Shown here: one piece after another, positions 27,316-34,703 of the stretch | How positions within the stretch are numbered: position 1 is the first letter of the stretch | How the letters are laid out: every line of letters begins with the position of its first letter | Assembly (NCBI GenBank): GCA_041399155.1 | Contig: JAWKTI010000001.1 | Location: 1,550,001-1,614,000 of the forward strand | DNA: 64,000 bases | Source of the DNA: Zavarzinella sp. | GTDB lineage: Bacteria > Planctomycetota > Planctomycetia > Gemmatales > Gemmataceae | Reading direction: 5' to 3' | Made by a program: the position numbers and the translations under genes | The notes under the pieces: generated by a model | The model's input: the letters and a program-made list of their open reading frames with translations, nothing else | Databases searched by the model: none | What the model was told of the DNA's origin: nothing

Positions 27316-28065
27316 GTGAAGGCAATCATAAGCGATATCCACGGCAACCTGGAAGCCCTACAAGCGGTACTGGCGGACATTTCCAAACAAGGTGTTGATG
27401 AAGGGATTTATTGCCTTGGGGATGTGATTGGTTACGGACCTAATCCCAGAGAATGCATTGATCTGATCATGGATTGTAAACTGGTAATCCTGGGCAACCA
27501 CGATCAAGGTGCACTTTACGATCCAGATGGGTTCAACCCAGCCGCCGAAAAGGCGATCATGTGGACGCGGGATCAATTAGAGCAACCATCAGAATCGCGT
27601 GCAGTACGCGAGAAACGTTGGGAGTTTTTATCCGAACGACCACGTTCTGTCCGTGAAAATGGTACACTTTATGTTCACGGTAGTGCCCGCAATCCCTTGA
27701 ACGAATACGTTTTTCCGGAAGATATTTACAACCACAAGAAGATGGAGAAAATCTTTATTCTTGTGGAAAAATATTGTTTTCAGGGCCACACGCACGTACC
27801 TGGGATTTTTACGGCGAATTACGAATTTCTGCAGCCGGACGATCTTGGCGGCGTTTACGAACTGAGTGACAGCAAAATTCTCTGCAATGTGGGTTCTGTG
27901 GGCCAGCCACGCGATCAGGACCCCCGTGCCTGTTATGTGCTCTACGATGGAAAAACGATTCGCTACCGTCGAGTCGATTACGATATCGATACCACGGTGA
28001 AAAAGATTTACAACATCCCTGAATTAGATAACTTTCTAGGTGATCGACTGCGGGATGGGAAATAG
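27316..28065 (+). CDS. Calcineurin-like metallophosphoesterase (YfcE/MJ0936-like)
   Basis: A 249-residue soluble phosphoesterase. The two-metal site is complete: SDIHGN (D-x-H, residues 6-11), GDVIGYGPNP (GD-x-x-GYGP), GNHD near 62, and the terminal GHTH with NVGSVGQPRD. The GDVIGYGP form and NVGSVGQPRD place it in the protein-phosphatase-like PrpE/YfcE group. The GTG at 27316 gives the usual KAIISDIHGNLEAL start; a second GTG 27 bases upstream is possible. It is divergent from the flippase gene and convergent with yidD. The biological substrate is unknown. Confidence 0.9.
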   Translation: MKAIISDIHGNLEALQAVLADISKQGVDEGIYCLGDVIGYGPNPRECIDLIMDCKLVILGNHDQGALYDPDGFNPAAEKAIMWTRDQLEQPSESRAVREKRWEFLSERPRSVRENGTLYVHGSARNPLNEYVFPEDIYNHKKMEKIFILVEKYCFQGHTHVPGIFTANYEFLQPDDLGGVYELSDSKILCNVGSVGQPRDQDPRACYVLYDGKTIRYRRVDYDIDTTVKKIYNIPELDNFLGDRLRDGK

Positions 28066-28123
28066 TTTTCGAGCGAATCTGAGAAAAAACTCATCCTCTC
28101 ATTACAATCCAATCCCAATCTAA

Positions 28124-28354
28124 TTACGGCGGATCGTAACCACCTTCATTGAATGGGTGACAGCGACAAATTCGCCATAACCCCTTCCCTGTTCCATAGA
28201 TAGGACCATATTTTTTGATTGCCAGAATCATGTACTCGCTGCACCCCGGCTGGTAAATACATGTCGGTGGTAGCAAAGGTCGGATAATTTTCTGGTAGCA
28301 CCGTACGCAGAATATAAAGATCCCACTGAGCGCGGTACGCACAAAGAATAACAT
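28124..28354 (-). CDS. yidD: Membrane protein insertion efficiency factor YidD
   Basis: A 76-residue protein with the complete YidD signature: YQKIIRPLLPPTCIYQPGCS, then the EYMILAIKKYG helix and GLWRICRCHPFNEGGYDPP. It assists the YidC insertase at the inner membrane. It lies directly downstream of rnpA, the classic rnpA-yidD order. The start at 28354 (MLFFVRTALSG) leaves 37 bases after the rnpA stop; the longer frame to 28447 would overlap rnpA and is unlikely. yidC should follow in many genomes but is not visible here because the next gene is on the other strand. Confidence 0.92.
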   Translation of the reverse strand: MLFFVRTALSGIFIFCVRCYQKIIRPLLPPTCIYQPGCSEYMILAIKKYGPIYGTGKGLWRICRCHPFNEGGYDPP

Positions 28355-28391
28355 TTTGGTTATCAATGGACCCTCGCAGCGGAATCTGAGA

Positions 28392-28751
28392 TTATTGTTT
28401 TGAGGATTTCTGCCATCGGCGGACAGCCTGAGGGCCAAGATATTCAAACGACTGCATGAATTGAGCGAAGGAATGCCTTGACTGTTGTCTTGGTATTAGA
28501 ATAAAATCATAACCAGTGGGTAGTGATGTCTTTTTCAGTCGGAAGGTTTCACGAAGCCAGCGCCGTAATTGATTCCGAATCACTGCCCCACCATGCTTTC
28601 TGGAAACCGAAAAGCCGACTCGGCAGTGATTGAGCCCGTTGGGTGCTGTAAACACCACCAGAAAATTGTCTGATGCTGTTTTTTTTGGGCCGTACACTCG
28701 ATCAAAATCTGCAGTCGTTCGGAGATGTTCGTGGGGCCGAAATGTTGTCAT
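28392..28751 (-). CDS. rnpA: Ribonuclease P protein component
   Basis: The basic protein subunit of RNase P, which matures the 5-prime ends of tRNAs. The 119-residue product has the diagnostic RNR-type helix in the form RVGFSVSRKHGGAVIRNQLR and RWLRETF. The N-terminal RTTADFDRVYGPKKTA corresponds to the substrate-binding F-x-x-V-x region. The ATG at 28751 is more natural than 28766, which adds five residues. No rpmH is seen upstream, unlike most bacteria. Confidence 0.93.
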   Translation of the reverse strand: MTTFRPHEHLRTTADFDRVYGPKKTASDNFLVVFTAPNGLNHCRVGFSVSRKHGGAVIRNQLRRWLRETFRLKKTSLPTGYDFILIPRQQSRHSFAQFMQSFEYLGPQAVRRWQKSSKQ

Positions 28752-28786
28752 AAAGCAATATTGCAATATTATAAATTGAGAATGCT

Positions 28787-28987
28787 TTAGCGTTTGGCAG
28801 TGTCCGCCTGCTGCACGCTGGACACAAATAACTCCTGGAGTTGTCGAATATATTTCGACGAAAAATGCAGTTTAATCTGGTTTCTGGAAACCTCTGCCAG
28901 TTTATCGTTTGAGGAGTCACTTCCCACAGATAGTTCTTTAAGCCAGTTTTCGACCACCAGGCTATTCACCGGTTCATTCGAATACAT
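28787..28987 (-). CDS. Small hypothetical protein upstream of rnpA
   Basis: A possible 66-residue protein, MYSNEPVNSLVVENWLKELS at the start and SKYIRQLQELFVSSVQQAD near the end. It is helical, without Cys or a membrane segment. The ATG at 28987 has GAGGTG four bases upstream, and the stop lies 35 bases before rnpA on the same strand. Codon usage looks ordinary. I do not recognise a family; it could be a real leader gene of the rnpA operon or a chance frame. Confidence 0.4.
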   Translation of the reverse strand: MYSNEPVNSLVVENWLKELSVGSDSSNDKLAEVSRNQIKLHFSSKYIRQLQELFVSSVQQADTAKR

Positions 28988-29084
28988 TGGACACCTCATG
29001 CAAAAACTGGATCGCTGCTTCACATTAGTTTCATACAAACATCGTTCTGCATGGACAGGACAAACTTCAGAATGGTTCTAGCCA

Positions 29085-29315
29085 TTATTTTTCAATAAAA
29101 GTCTGGCCGCGTGCCGCAAAGAGCGCGTGCTCGTTCTCAGTCACTGGCCGTGCATTGCTTTCAAAGGCAAAATACCGCTGGAATGCAAGCAAGACGCACA
29201 AAAAAACCAAACTAAATATTAGGAGGCTTTCACAAATTAAGTCTTTCTCATTTTTTTGCATGGCAAAATGCCATGGTTTGCGTTGCTTCAGCATCAGTGG
29301 TCGTTCCAGGTGCAA
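29085..29315 (-). CDS. Possible minor pilin-like small membrane protein
   Basis: A frame of up to 76 residues with one hydrophobic segment preceded by a charged stretch and a Glu (KNEKDLICES, then LLIFSLVFLCVLLAF), the arrangement seen in Flp-type prepilins. It is the third small gene on the minus strand after a true Flp gene at 29616-29783 and a pilin-like gene at 29388-29567. None of its start codons has a good ribosome site. It may be a diverged pilin, a remnant, or chance. Confidence 0.3.
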   Translation of the reverse strand: MHLERPLMLKQRKPWHFAMQKNEKDLICESLLIFSLVFLCVLLAFQRYFAFESNARPVTENEHALFAARGQTFIEK

Positions 29316-29387
29316 GAGTGCTACCCAAGGTTACCACTTGAGGACAAATAGACAAATTTCCAGAACGAAAAAATCGAGCTAAGATAT

Positions 29388-29567
29388 TTACTTGTAAGAG
29401 TTTGTGACGATTGCAACAGATAAGTCATTTAGTCTAGCCGATGTAAGTATGGACATGGCGATTGTAAAAACAATCAGTAACACCATGCACCATTCCGGCT
29501 TTGTTAAACGGAAACCTGTTCGTGGTAACAAATAGACCACACGTCTGAAAAGTGTTGTGAAAATCAT
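29388..29567 (-). CDS. Diverged Flp-pilin-like protein
   Basis: A 59-residue protein with a basic amphipathic start (MIFTTLFRRVVYLLPRTGF), then TKPEWCMVLLIVFTIAMS, where the E-W pair stands where Flp pilins have E-Y at the start of the hydrophobic helix. The second ATG at 29567 has AGG six bases upstream. It begins 48 bases after the stop of a bona fide Flp gene on the same strand, so an operon of pilin-like genes is likely. The loss of the Gly before the cleavage site means processing by the prepilin peptidase is uncertain. Confidence 0.5.
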   Translation of the reverse strand: MIFTTLFRRVVYLLPRTGFRLTKPEWCMVLLIVFTIAMSILTSARLNDLSVAIVTNSYK

Positions 29568-29615
29568 GTTCATCCTGAACGAGATTGAGCCAATTTTCCA
29601 TCAAACAGAAGTAAA

Positions 29616-29783
29616 CTAGTTACCGCCTGTTACCGCCATCGCAGCGGGTGAATTCGATCCAATTGTTGCGATCACTCCGATACAGATGGTCACAATCAGT
29701 GCAAGCATGATTGCGTATTCTACCGCGGTAGGTCCATCTTCTTTCTTCATGAACGAAATAAAAGCCTGAGTCATTTTACGCAC
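29616..29783 (-). CDS. flp: Flp/Fap-type pilin (55 residues)
   Basis: A small major-pilin gene that is easy to miss because of its length. The GTG at 29783 follows GGGAGGA with five bases between. The translation starts VRKMTQAFISFMKKEDGPTA and continues VEYAIMLALIVTICIGVIA, the class IVb Flp pattern: a short leader, a Gly, and a hydrophobic helix whose E-Y pair follows the peptidase site. The last residues are AMAVTGGN. Flp pilins are secreted by Tad machinery; no tad genes are in the window. A near-identical leader occurs in the second copy at 30391-30579. Confidence 0.9.
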   Translation of the reverse strand: MRKMTQAFISFMKKEDGPTAVEYAIMLALIVTICIGVIATIGSNSPAAMAVTGGN

Positions 29784-30390
29784 GATATTCCTCCCGCGAA
29801 TAGGCGTGCAACCTATGTGCTCTTGTTACAGGCAATCTAGCATTGTATCCGATCCGGCAAAATCAGTATCGACCAGAGCTACTTGAAATATCCAGCGTTT
29901 TGTCAGATAATTTAGTAGAATCGTTACGACCGATCATTGACTTCTGAAGATCTTGCAAACCATGCCTGCCGATGGTTTAAAAATACCACCCCGGTAAGTT
30001 TTCAACAAGAACATTCCCTACAATCTTGGCGCTTTTCGAACATAAATTCTCGGCACAACTGGTATAATCTGAATCGGTCTCAGGCGGGATAGTAAATTTG
30101 GCAATATTCGGGTAATTGCAAAATCTGTAAGCTTGTAACTTCGCGGGATTTAAGCAGGAAGAAGCAGTTCGGGCGGGAGGCGCGAACTGCATTGGTCACA
30201 GGTGGTGAATAGAGTTGGCAAAATTGAATCGTTATCAGGCCTGCCGGATTGCTGATAACAAATGCCAAACTCCATGGCAACACTTTAGGACCATCTTCCT
30301 GACTTAACCCCCAACATCGCCGCTGGCAACTTGCACATTACCTTTGGACACTAGATGAACGGTAGAATTGCAGTTGCTTGCGCGAAAAAA
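29784..30390. other. 607-bp gap between two Flp genes
   Basis: No convincing gene on either strand. It holds the upstream region of the 29783 Flp gene, an extended -10 element (30060-30068, plus strand) and two strong inverted repeats (30164-30190, 30212-30272) described as a possible noncoding RNA. The short frames here lack ribosome sites and protein-like composition. Confidence 0.5.
30060..30272 (+). ncRNA. Candidate structured noncoding RNA
   Basis: TGGTATAAT at 30060-30068 is a perfect extended -10 promoter motif on the plus strand, with no plus-strand gene behind it for 840 bases. Downstream are GCAGTTCG (30164-30171) pairing with CGAACTGC (30183-30190), and a nested hairpin: GAGTTGGCA (30212-30220) with TGCCAAACTC (30263-30272) enclosing GTTATCAG (30231-30238) with CTGATAAC (30252-30259). 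The arms are perfect apart from one bulge. Direction is a guess since the arms also fold on the minus strand; no T-rich terminator was found. It does not match tmRNA, 6S or RNase P RNA in any feature I can see. Confidence 0.35.
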
Positions 30391-30579
30391 TTAGCTGGCT
30401 GTGGCAGAAAGTTTGTTGCCGATATTCGAGAAGGTTGAACTTGCTTGTTCGCCGAGGGTGGTAATCGCCACCAGGCAAACAACAATGATCAGTGCCAGCA
30501 TTACCGCATATTCCACTGCGGTGGGTCCATCTTCTTTCTTCAGGAAACTTACCAAACTGTTGCGTACTCGTTTGAACAT
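30391..30579 (-). CDS. flp: Flp/Fap-type pilin (62 residues)
   Basis: A class IVb pilin subunit. The ATG at 30579 has GGAGAAAAG just upstream. The protein starts MFKRVRNSLVSFLKKEDGPT and continues AVEYAVMLALIIVVCLVAIT, with the KKEDGPTAVEYA block shared with the 29616 copy, then a polar tail (TFSNIGNKLSATAS). The prepilin peptidase should cut after Gly in the EDG motif. It lies about 600 bases upstream of the other Flp genes on the same strand, with its own apparent leader, so it is probably a separate unit. A short GC hairpin (TACCC/GGGTA near 30597-30609) lies just upstream of the ribosome site. Confidence 0.92.
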   Translation of the reverse strand: MFKRVRNSLVSFLKKEDGPTAVEYAVMLALIIVVCLVAITTLGEQASSTFSNIGNKLSATAS

Positions 30580-30915
30580 CTCTTTTCTCCGGTTTTTACC
30601 CTGGGGGTAACATTTTTGAGGCAGAACCTGAATCCGCCAGAACAATCAAAACCTAGAAAACAATTACAATCCGTGCGTTTGGCGAAGATGGAATGATTGG
30701 GAAAATTAGCTCGCACTCTACCGCTTGTACGACCTGTGACGGTCGTGATGAAGATATCAAATAGAACACTGTTCATGCGTGCAATTTATCGACGAACCTG
30801 CATTGATGCGTACAAAATACAGTATCATTGAAGGATTGAATCGCCATATTCAATGATTCGTTCGAATATCGAACTATTTGAGACAACAAAGATCAATAAT
30901 TTTGCAAGAAATGCC
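30580..30915. other. Divergent region between flp and the SMP-30 gene
   Basis: A 336-base gap with no coding potential. It contains two perfect inverted repeats: ACGACC/GGTCGT near 30729-30746 and the longer arrangement at 30824-30857. Both genes transcribe away from it, so promoters for both are expected here. Confidence 0.45.
30824..30857 (+). promoter_or_regulatory. Overlapping inverted repeats upstream of the SMP-30 gene
   Basis: ATCATTGAA (30824-30832) is the exact reverse complement of TTCAATGAT (30849-30857). Inside, ATTGAAT (30835-30841) is also complementary to ATTCAAT (30848-30854), and ATTGAA occurs twice in direct orientation. The element lies about 60 bases before the start codon, where an operator would be expected. 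Confidence 0.4.
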
Positions 30916-31836
30916 ATGAATAACGTTTTGTCTATCGTATTGTTGTCCAGCACAGCCCTGTCCTGTAGTGCACAAGTTCAAAAGATTGAAGATCTTGGAA
31001 ACGTAGGACCTGTGAAGAAGTTGTTTGGCAACTTTAAATTCACCGAAGGCCCAGCTGCAGCACCAGATGGTTCCGTATATTTCACCGATATCCCGAATGA
31101 AAAAATCCACCGCATCACAGTGGAAGGTAAGCTGACCGCGTTTTCCGACAAATCCCGTCATTCGAATGGTCTGATGGTAAATGCACAATCGGTGCTGTTT
31201 GCATGTGAAATGGATGGTCAGTTGGTGAAATATGAGAAAGGAGCGAATTCTCGCAAAGTTGTGGCTGAAATGTACGAGGGTAAAAGATTCAACGCACCAA
31301 ACGATCTGGTCCTCGACAAATCAGGTGGTATTTATTTTACCGACCCGGAATACAACGCACCCAATCCCTGGCCACAAGTGAAGCGGTGCTTCTATTACGT
31401 GTATCCAGATGGGAAAATCGTCCGCCTGGTAGATGAAGACTTTCCCAACCCTAACGGGATTATCTTGTCTCCTGATGAAAAAACGTTGTATATCATCCCA
31501 TCCAAATCGCCGAAAATGCTTGCATATGAAGTACTTGCGCCTGGGAAAATAGGAAATGGGAAAACATTTTGTGAGTTAAAGCAGGAAAAAGCCAATGGTA
31601 CAAGTGGTGGGGATGGCCTGACCGTGGATGTGAAAGGTAACCTATACATCACCTCGAATCTGGGCGTTCAGATATTTTCACCCGCTGGTAAACACCTAGG
31701 CACAATTTCCGTTCCGGAAGTGCCTGCAAATGTCACTTTTGCTGGCAATGAGAACAAAATGTTGTACATCACTGCCCGCACCAGCGTGTATACTTGTTCA
31801 ATGCCGATAGCTGGGCATCAGTTTCCAGGGAAATGA
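30916..31836 (+). CDS. Secreted SMP-30/gluconolactonase/LRE-family protein
   Basis: A 306-residue six-bladed propeller hydrolase. The start at 30916 gives a signal peptide (MNNVLSIVLLSSTALSCSAQ); 21 extra residues from 30853 are possible but look non-coding. Family motifs are present in order: FTEGPAAAPDGSVYFTDI (metal-ligand Glu), NAPNDLVLDKSGGIYFTDP (Asn ligand), FPNPNGIILSPDEKTLYI and GGDGLTVDVKGNLYITS (Asp ligand). These match calcium- or zinc-dependent lactonases acting on sugar lactones. Export suggests a role in outside carbohydrate use. Confidence 0.92.
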   Translation: MNNVLSIVLLSSTALSCSAQVQKIEDLGNVGPVKKLFGNFKFTEGPAAAPDGSVYFTDIPNEKIHRITVEGKLTAFSDKSRHSNGLMVNAQSVLFACEMDGQLVKYEKGANSRKVVAEMYEGKRFNAPNDLVLDKSGGIYFTDPEYNAPNPWPQVKRCFYYVYPDGKIVRLVDEDFPNPNGIILSPDEKTLYIIPSKSPKMLAYEVLAPGKIGNGKTFCELKQEKANGTSGGDGLTVDVKGNLYITSNLGVQIFSPAGKHLGTISVPEVPANVTFAGNENKMLYITARTSVYTCSMPIAGHQFPGK

Positions 31837-31866
31837 TTCGATAGTTCGAGAAAATCGCATTTTCAT

Positions 31867-31884
31867 CCACACTTCGGGGTGTGG
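31867..31884 (+). terminator. TTCG-loop hairpin after the SMP-30 gene
   Basis: CCACAC (31867-31872) pairs with GTGTGG (31879-31884) around TTCGGG, 31 bases beyond the stop codon. The stem is stable but no T-run follows, so it may act as a transcript 3-prime end or simply a barrier. Confidence 0.4.
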
Positions 31885-31930
31885 TGGTTCTAAGATAAAT
31901 CTCGTCTTCACTCATTCATTGCGGATCTTC

Positions 31931-32908
31931 ATGGAAATCAGCGATTACATTCCATTCGAGATTTGCCACCAACCGGAGAATCTGGATTCTCGCCTGGCTT
32001 TTGCCCAGACTTTGCAGAATTCTAACGATCCCGCCTCGCGTGCGTGGGGTGAATTTATCGATTTACAGTTGAAACTGGATGGCATGCAGGAATCTGCTCA
32101 GGAGTGGCCACAGCTAATTTCCCAGGAACGCGATTTATTAAAGCAGTTTCATACTTCGTGGGAAAAACCACTGCGTAATATCCTTCGCCCACGTTTATTG
32201 CATGTCCGTAAGTGGTTAACTTCCCAATTGTTTGGCACAGGTGGGAGTTGGGGGTACCGAAATGGCCTCATTGAAAATATCCGCACCTCTGCAGCAGGCT
32301 ATCTATATGAAGATTCTCTCATTTCTGGCATTATCCCGTTGCGACGTGCAGTATTGTCTCACGCCAGCTACCACCTGCCAAAACTATACGCAGATAAGCA
32401 GCTTGGTAAATTGGCCACTTTGTATCTGATTGCTGATGCCGAAATTGATGATGACTGTGCGGTTATTTTGCAGGAAGCGGAACAATTAGGTCTCAAAATC
32501 CATAACTTCCTGTGGCCAGAAATAACCACAAACGAGATTCCACTGCTCAATCAGTTAAGGAAAAACAGCCACTCTGAAACAGAATTATCAGCGAACTACC
32601 CAATTTGGGCAACAATGGATGATGCTTCACGCTTGCGATTAAGGTCGATTGCGGATTCCGGAAGATTCCGCTACCTTATTAACCATCCACGCCCCGGGGA
32701 CTATCCAGAATATCTGGATATGGTTACGTGGGTATTCCTGGGTGATCTGCTTTACCACCCCGCCTGCTGGGCGATCGTCAAAGGCCACCACGATTTGCAG
32801 GACGAACTTGGGCGAGTGAATCGATATTTGCTGACAAATGCTGACATTGAATACACTCAACAGCTTGCCCAGCAGCCTTACTTCAAAAAAGCTGAAAGCA
32901 CTGCCTGA
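31931..32908 (+). CDS. TIGR02996-like (Gemmata repeat-companion) protein
   Basis: A 325-residue cytoplasmic protein. Residues about 12-55 match the pattern of the TIGR02996 domain that is abundant in Gemmata and its relatives: a short acidic or polar start, then ENLDSRLAFAQTLQNSNDPASRAWGEFIDLQ, i.e. R-L-x-x-A-x-x-L ... G-E-F-I-x-L-Q. The middle includes LRRAVLSHASYHLPKL and resembles the leucine-rich tail region that usually follows. No catalytic motif was found. It may be a scaffold; function unknown. The ATG at 31931 is used because the frame start at 31919 is a TTG without a ribosome site. A TAAGAT -10-like element lies 35 bases upstream. Confidence 0.65.
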   Translation: MEISDYIPFEICHQPENLDSRLAFAQTLQNSNDPASRAWGEFIDLQLKLDGMQESAQEWPQLISQERDLLKQFHTSWEKPLRNILRPRLLHVRKWLTSQLFGTGGSWGYRNGLIENIRTSAAGYLYEDSLISGIIPLRRAVLSHASYHLPKLYADKQLGKLATLYLIADAEIDDDCAVILQEAEQLGLKIHNFLWPEITTNEIPLLNQLRKNSHSETELSANYPIWATMDDASRLRLRSIADSGRFRYLINHPRPGDYPEYLDMVTWVFLGDLLYHPACWAIVKGHHDLQDELGRVNRYLLTNADIEYTQQLAQQPYFKKAESTA

Positions 32909-32945
32909 TTCAACTACCATTTTTTTCTCTGAAGTGGGTAGCACT

Positions 32946-34247
32946 ATGCACAATTCGCTCGTTTTCATTACCGCTTCCGTCCTGGGCAATATCCTTGCAA
33001 ACTCTTGTTTTGCAGGCATTTACATTACATCAGATACCCCTGCCCCTTTCCCATGTCAATGGCGTGGCTACCTGTTGGAACACCGTGCTGTTCGACTTGC
33101 GGCTGTTCCCGGAAATCGCGTGAATGCTGCCCACCCGTTGCGGGAACAATATCTTCGCAAAGTAACCTTGCTTGAAGCGTCAAAACCAACTTCTGAAAGC
33201 CCGATCAGAATCGCAGATCACGTGGGAATGTATGTTCGATTAGGAAATTATGAGAAAGCAGTTCAAATCGCACGTGCCGCACCTCGATCAGCAAGTGAGC
33301 ATTTTGCAATATTGGCAAATCACACTATTGCGCTATGGGAAAGTGGCAATACGCGACAGGCAATCGAAATGCAGCAACAAGTGGTCCGGTCAGCGAGTGC
33401 AGCAGATCGAGATTATGAAAATTTCCAACTCAAGTGGATGATTCATCGTGCGAAAAACCCAAAGGAAACCCTCCTGGACCCATTCGCACCCTTAGAGGCA
33501 TTAATGGATCCCAAGGTGGATTTGTTAAAGCTGGATCAGGAAAAATTACGTAAGAACTTGCCAGACAAGACGTTACCACATGTCCAACAACTGGCTCTTA
33601 CATTTCCACGTGATGGCAGATTACTCTGGATGTTGGGTGAGCTTGCCTTTATATACAACGATATCCGTACTTCTGCTGCCATTCTGGATGGGTGCGTCAC
33701 CGAATTTGCGTTAGGTGATGCGAATCTTCGCCAGCATCGCACCCTTTTGCGCGCAGAAGCTGACCGGATTGCCAATCTTCCGGATAAAGACCATCAGCAA
33801 TATCGTGGGGTGGCCATGTTTCGTTCGTTTCGTCCCACCGTGCGAAAATTGGATTCCCAACTATTACCGGAAATCAGGCCAAATGAAGTGAACGAACTCC
33901 CCTGGATGGTTGTGAATGAAACCATCATTAAACCACCGTTTGAACCGAATTTTCACTCTCATCTTCAACAGTTGGATCAAAAAAAGGTAGCGTTGACTGG
34001 TTACATGCGCCCACTGACTAACGACCTGGAGGTGGGAGGCTTTATGTTGTTGGAATTCCCCGTGGGTTGTTGGTTTTGCGAAACACCCGAACCCACCGCC
34101 ATTATTTATGTCGAGTTGCCCTTGGATAAATCGGTCACGATCATGACAAATCGTGTTCGTGTTACAGGGACATTGCGGTTGAACAAAGATGATCCCGAAG
34201 ATTTTATTTACAGCATCGACAACGCACTGATTTCCCGACCAGATTAA
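32946..34247 (+). CDS. Secreted hypothetical protein with TPR-like helices
   Basis: A 433-residue protein starting with a signal peptide (MHNSLVFITASVLGNILANSCFA). The frame opens earlier (32838) but that region overlaps the previous gene. Residues about 80-150 contain helical-pair patterns such as MYVRLGNYEKAVQIARAAP and IALWESGNTRQAIEMQQQ, which resemble TPR repeats. The C-terminal 90 residues (KVALTGYMRPLTNDLEVGGF, then ADP-like PVGCWFCETPEPTAIIYVEL) resemble DUF3299-type exported domains of proteobacteria and planctomycetes. Function unknown. Its end overlaps the convergent SRPBCC gene by four bases. Confidence 0.7.
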   Translation: MHNSLVFITASVLGNILANSCFAGIYITSDTPAPFPCQWRGYLLEHRAVRLAAVPGNRVNAAHPLREQYLRKVTLLEASKPTSESPIRIADHVGMYVRLGNYEKAVQIARAAPRSASEHFAILANHTIALWESGNTRQAIEMQQQVVRSASAADRDYENFQLKWMIHRAKNPKETLLDPFAPLEALMDPKVDLLKLDQEKLRKNLPDKTLPHVQQLALTFPRDGRLLWMLGELAFIYNDIRTSAAILDGCVTEFALGDANLRQHRTLLRAEADRIANLPDKDHQQYRGVAMFRSFRPTVRKLDSQLLPEIRPNEVNELPWMVVNETIIKPPFEPNFHSHLQQLDQKKVALTGYMRPLTNDLEVGGFMLLEFPVGCWFCETPEPTAIIYVELPLDKSVTIMTNRVRVTGTLRLNKDDPEDFIYSIDNALISRPD

Positions 34248-34690
34248 GCTTGAATGCTCAATTCGCAGTAGTTTTTCAAATGGATCAGTTCTTTTTGCAA
34301 GGCTCTTCGCATGGTCCCCCGCATCATCCAGATCAATATTCTTGTGAAAAATTGATGTGGCTCAAAATCCACTTGAAGCGTCAATAATGTCTGATAACCT
34401 TCGGGATTTACCTCAAAAATATTCGTCCAGGTACAGTTATATGCTATTGCCTGAGTCGTAATTGATCTGTTTGCATGATAATCGACGACTTCCATTTCCG
34501 TTGAAATCAGTTGATCGCCAATTTTTCTGGTATCCCGAACGCGAGTACCGATTACCCCGTATGGTTCGGAGAGAACTTCCATCTGGATGACATCTGGGAT
34601 TGCATCAGCATAGATGCGCGGGTCTGCAACTACCTGAAAAACCCTTCTATAATCCGCATCAATTAAAATTTCCAGGGAAATACCTTTCAT
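34244..34690 (-). CDS. SRPBCC-fold (START/polyketide cyclase-like) protein
   Basis: A 148-residue protein of the helix-grip fold, with the coenzyme-Q-binding/cyclase pattern ISLEILIDADYRRVFQVVADPRIY at the N terminus, a beta-rich centre (WTNIFEVNPEGYQTLLTLQVDF), and an amphipathic C-terminal helix. Such proteins bind hydrophobic ligands. It is the last gene of the ABC exporter operon, so it may handle the exported lipid-like substrate; this is inference. A GTG at 34717 would add nine residues and overlap the permease stop. Confidence 0.75.
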   Translation of the reverse strand: MKGISLEILIDADYRRVFQVVADPRIYADAIPDVIQMEVLSEPYGVIGTRVRDTRKIGDQLISTEMEVVDYHANRSITTQAIAYNCTWTNIFEVNPEGYQTLLTLQVDFEPHQFFTRILIWMMRGTMRRALQKELIHLKNYCELSIQA

Positions 34691-34703
34691 GGACCCAACG
34701 TGG

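Noticed and set aside
28752..29080. rpmH upstream of rnpA
   Set aside because: No frame resembles the small basic L34 protein; only a 66-residue unknown frame is present.
29977..30283. Two short minus-strand frames in the gap between Flp genes
   Set aside because: They have no ribosome site, overlap the strong inverted repeats and have unlikely composition.
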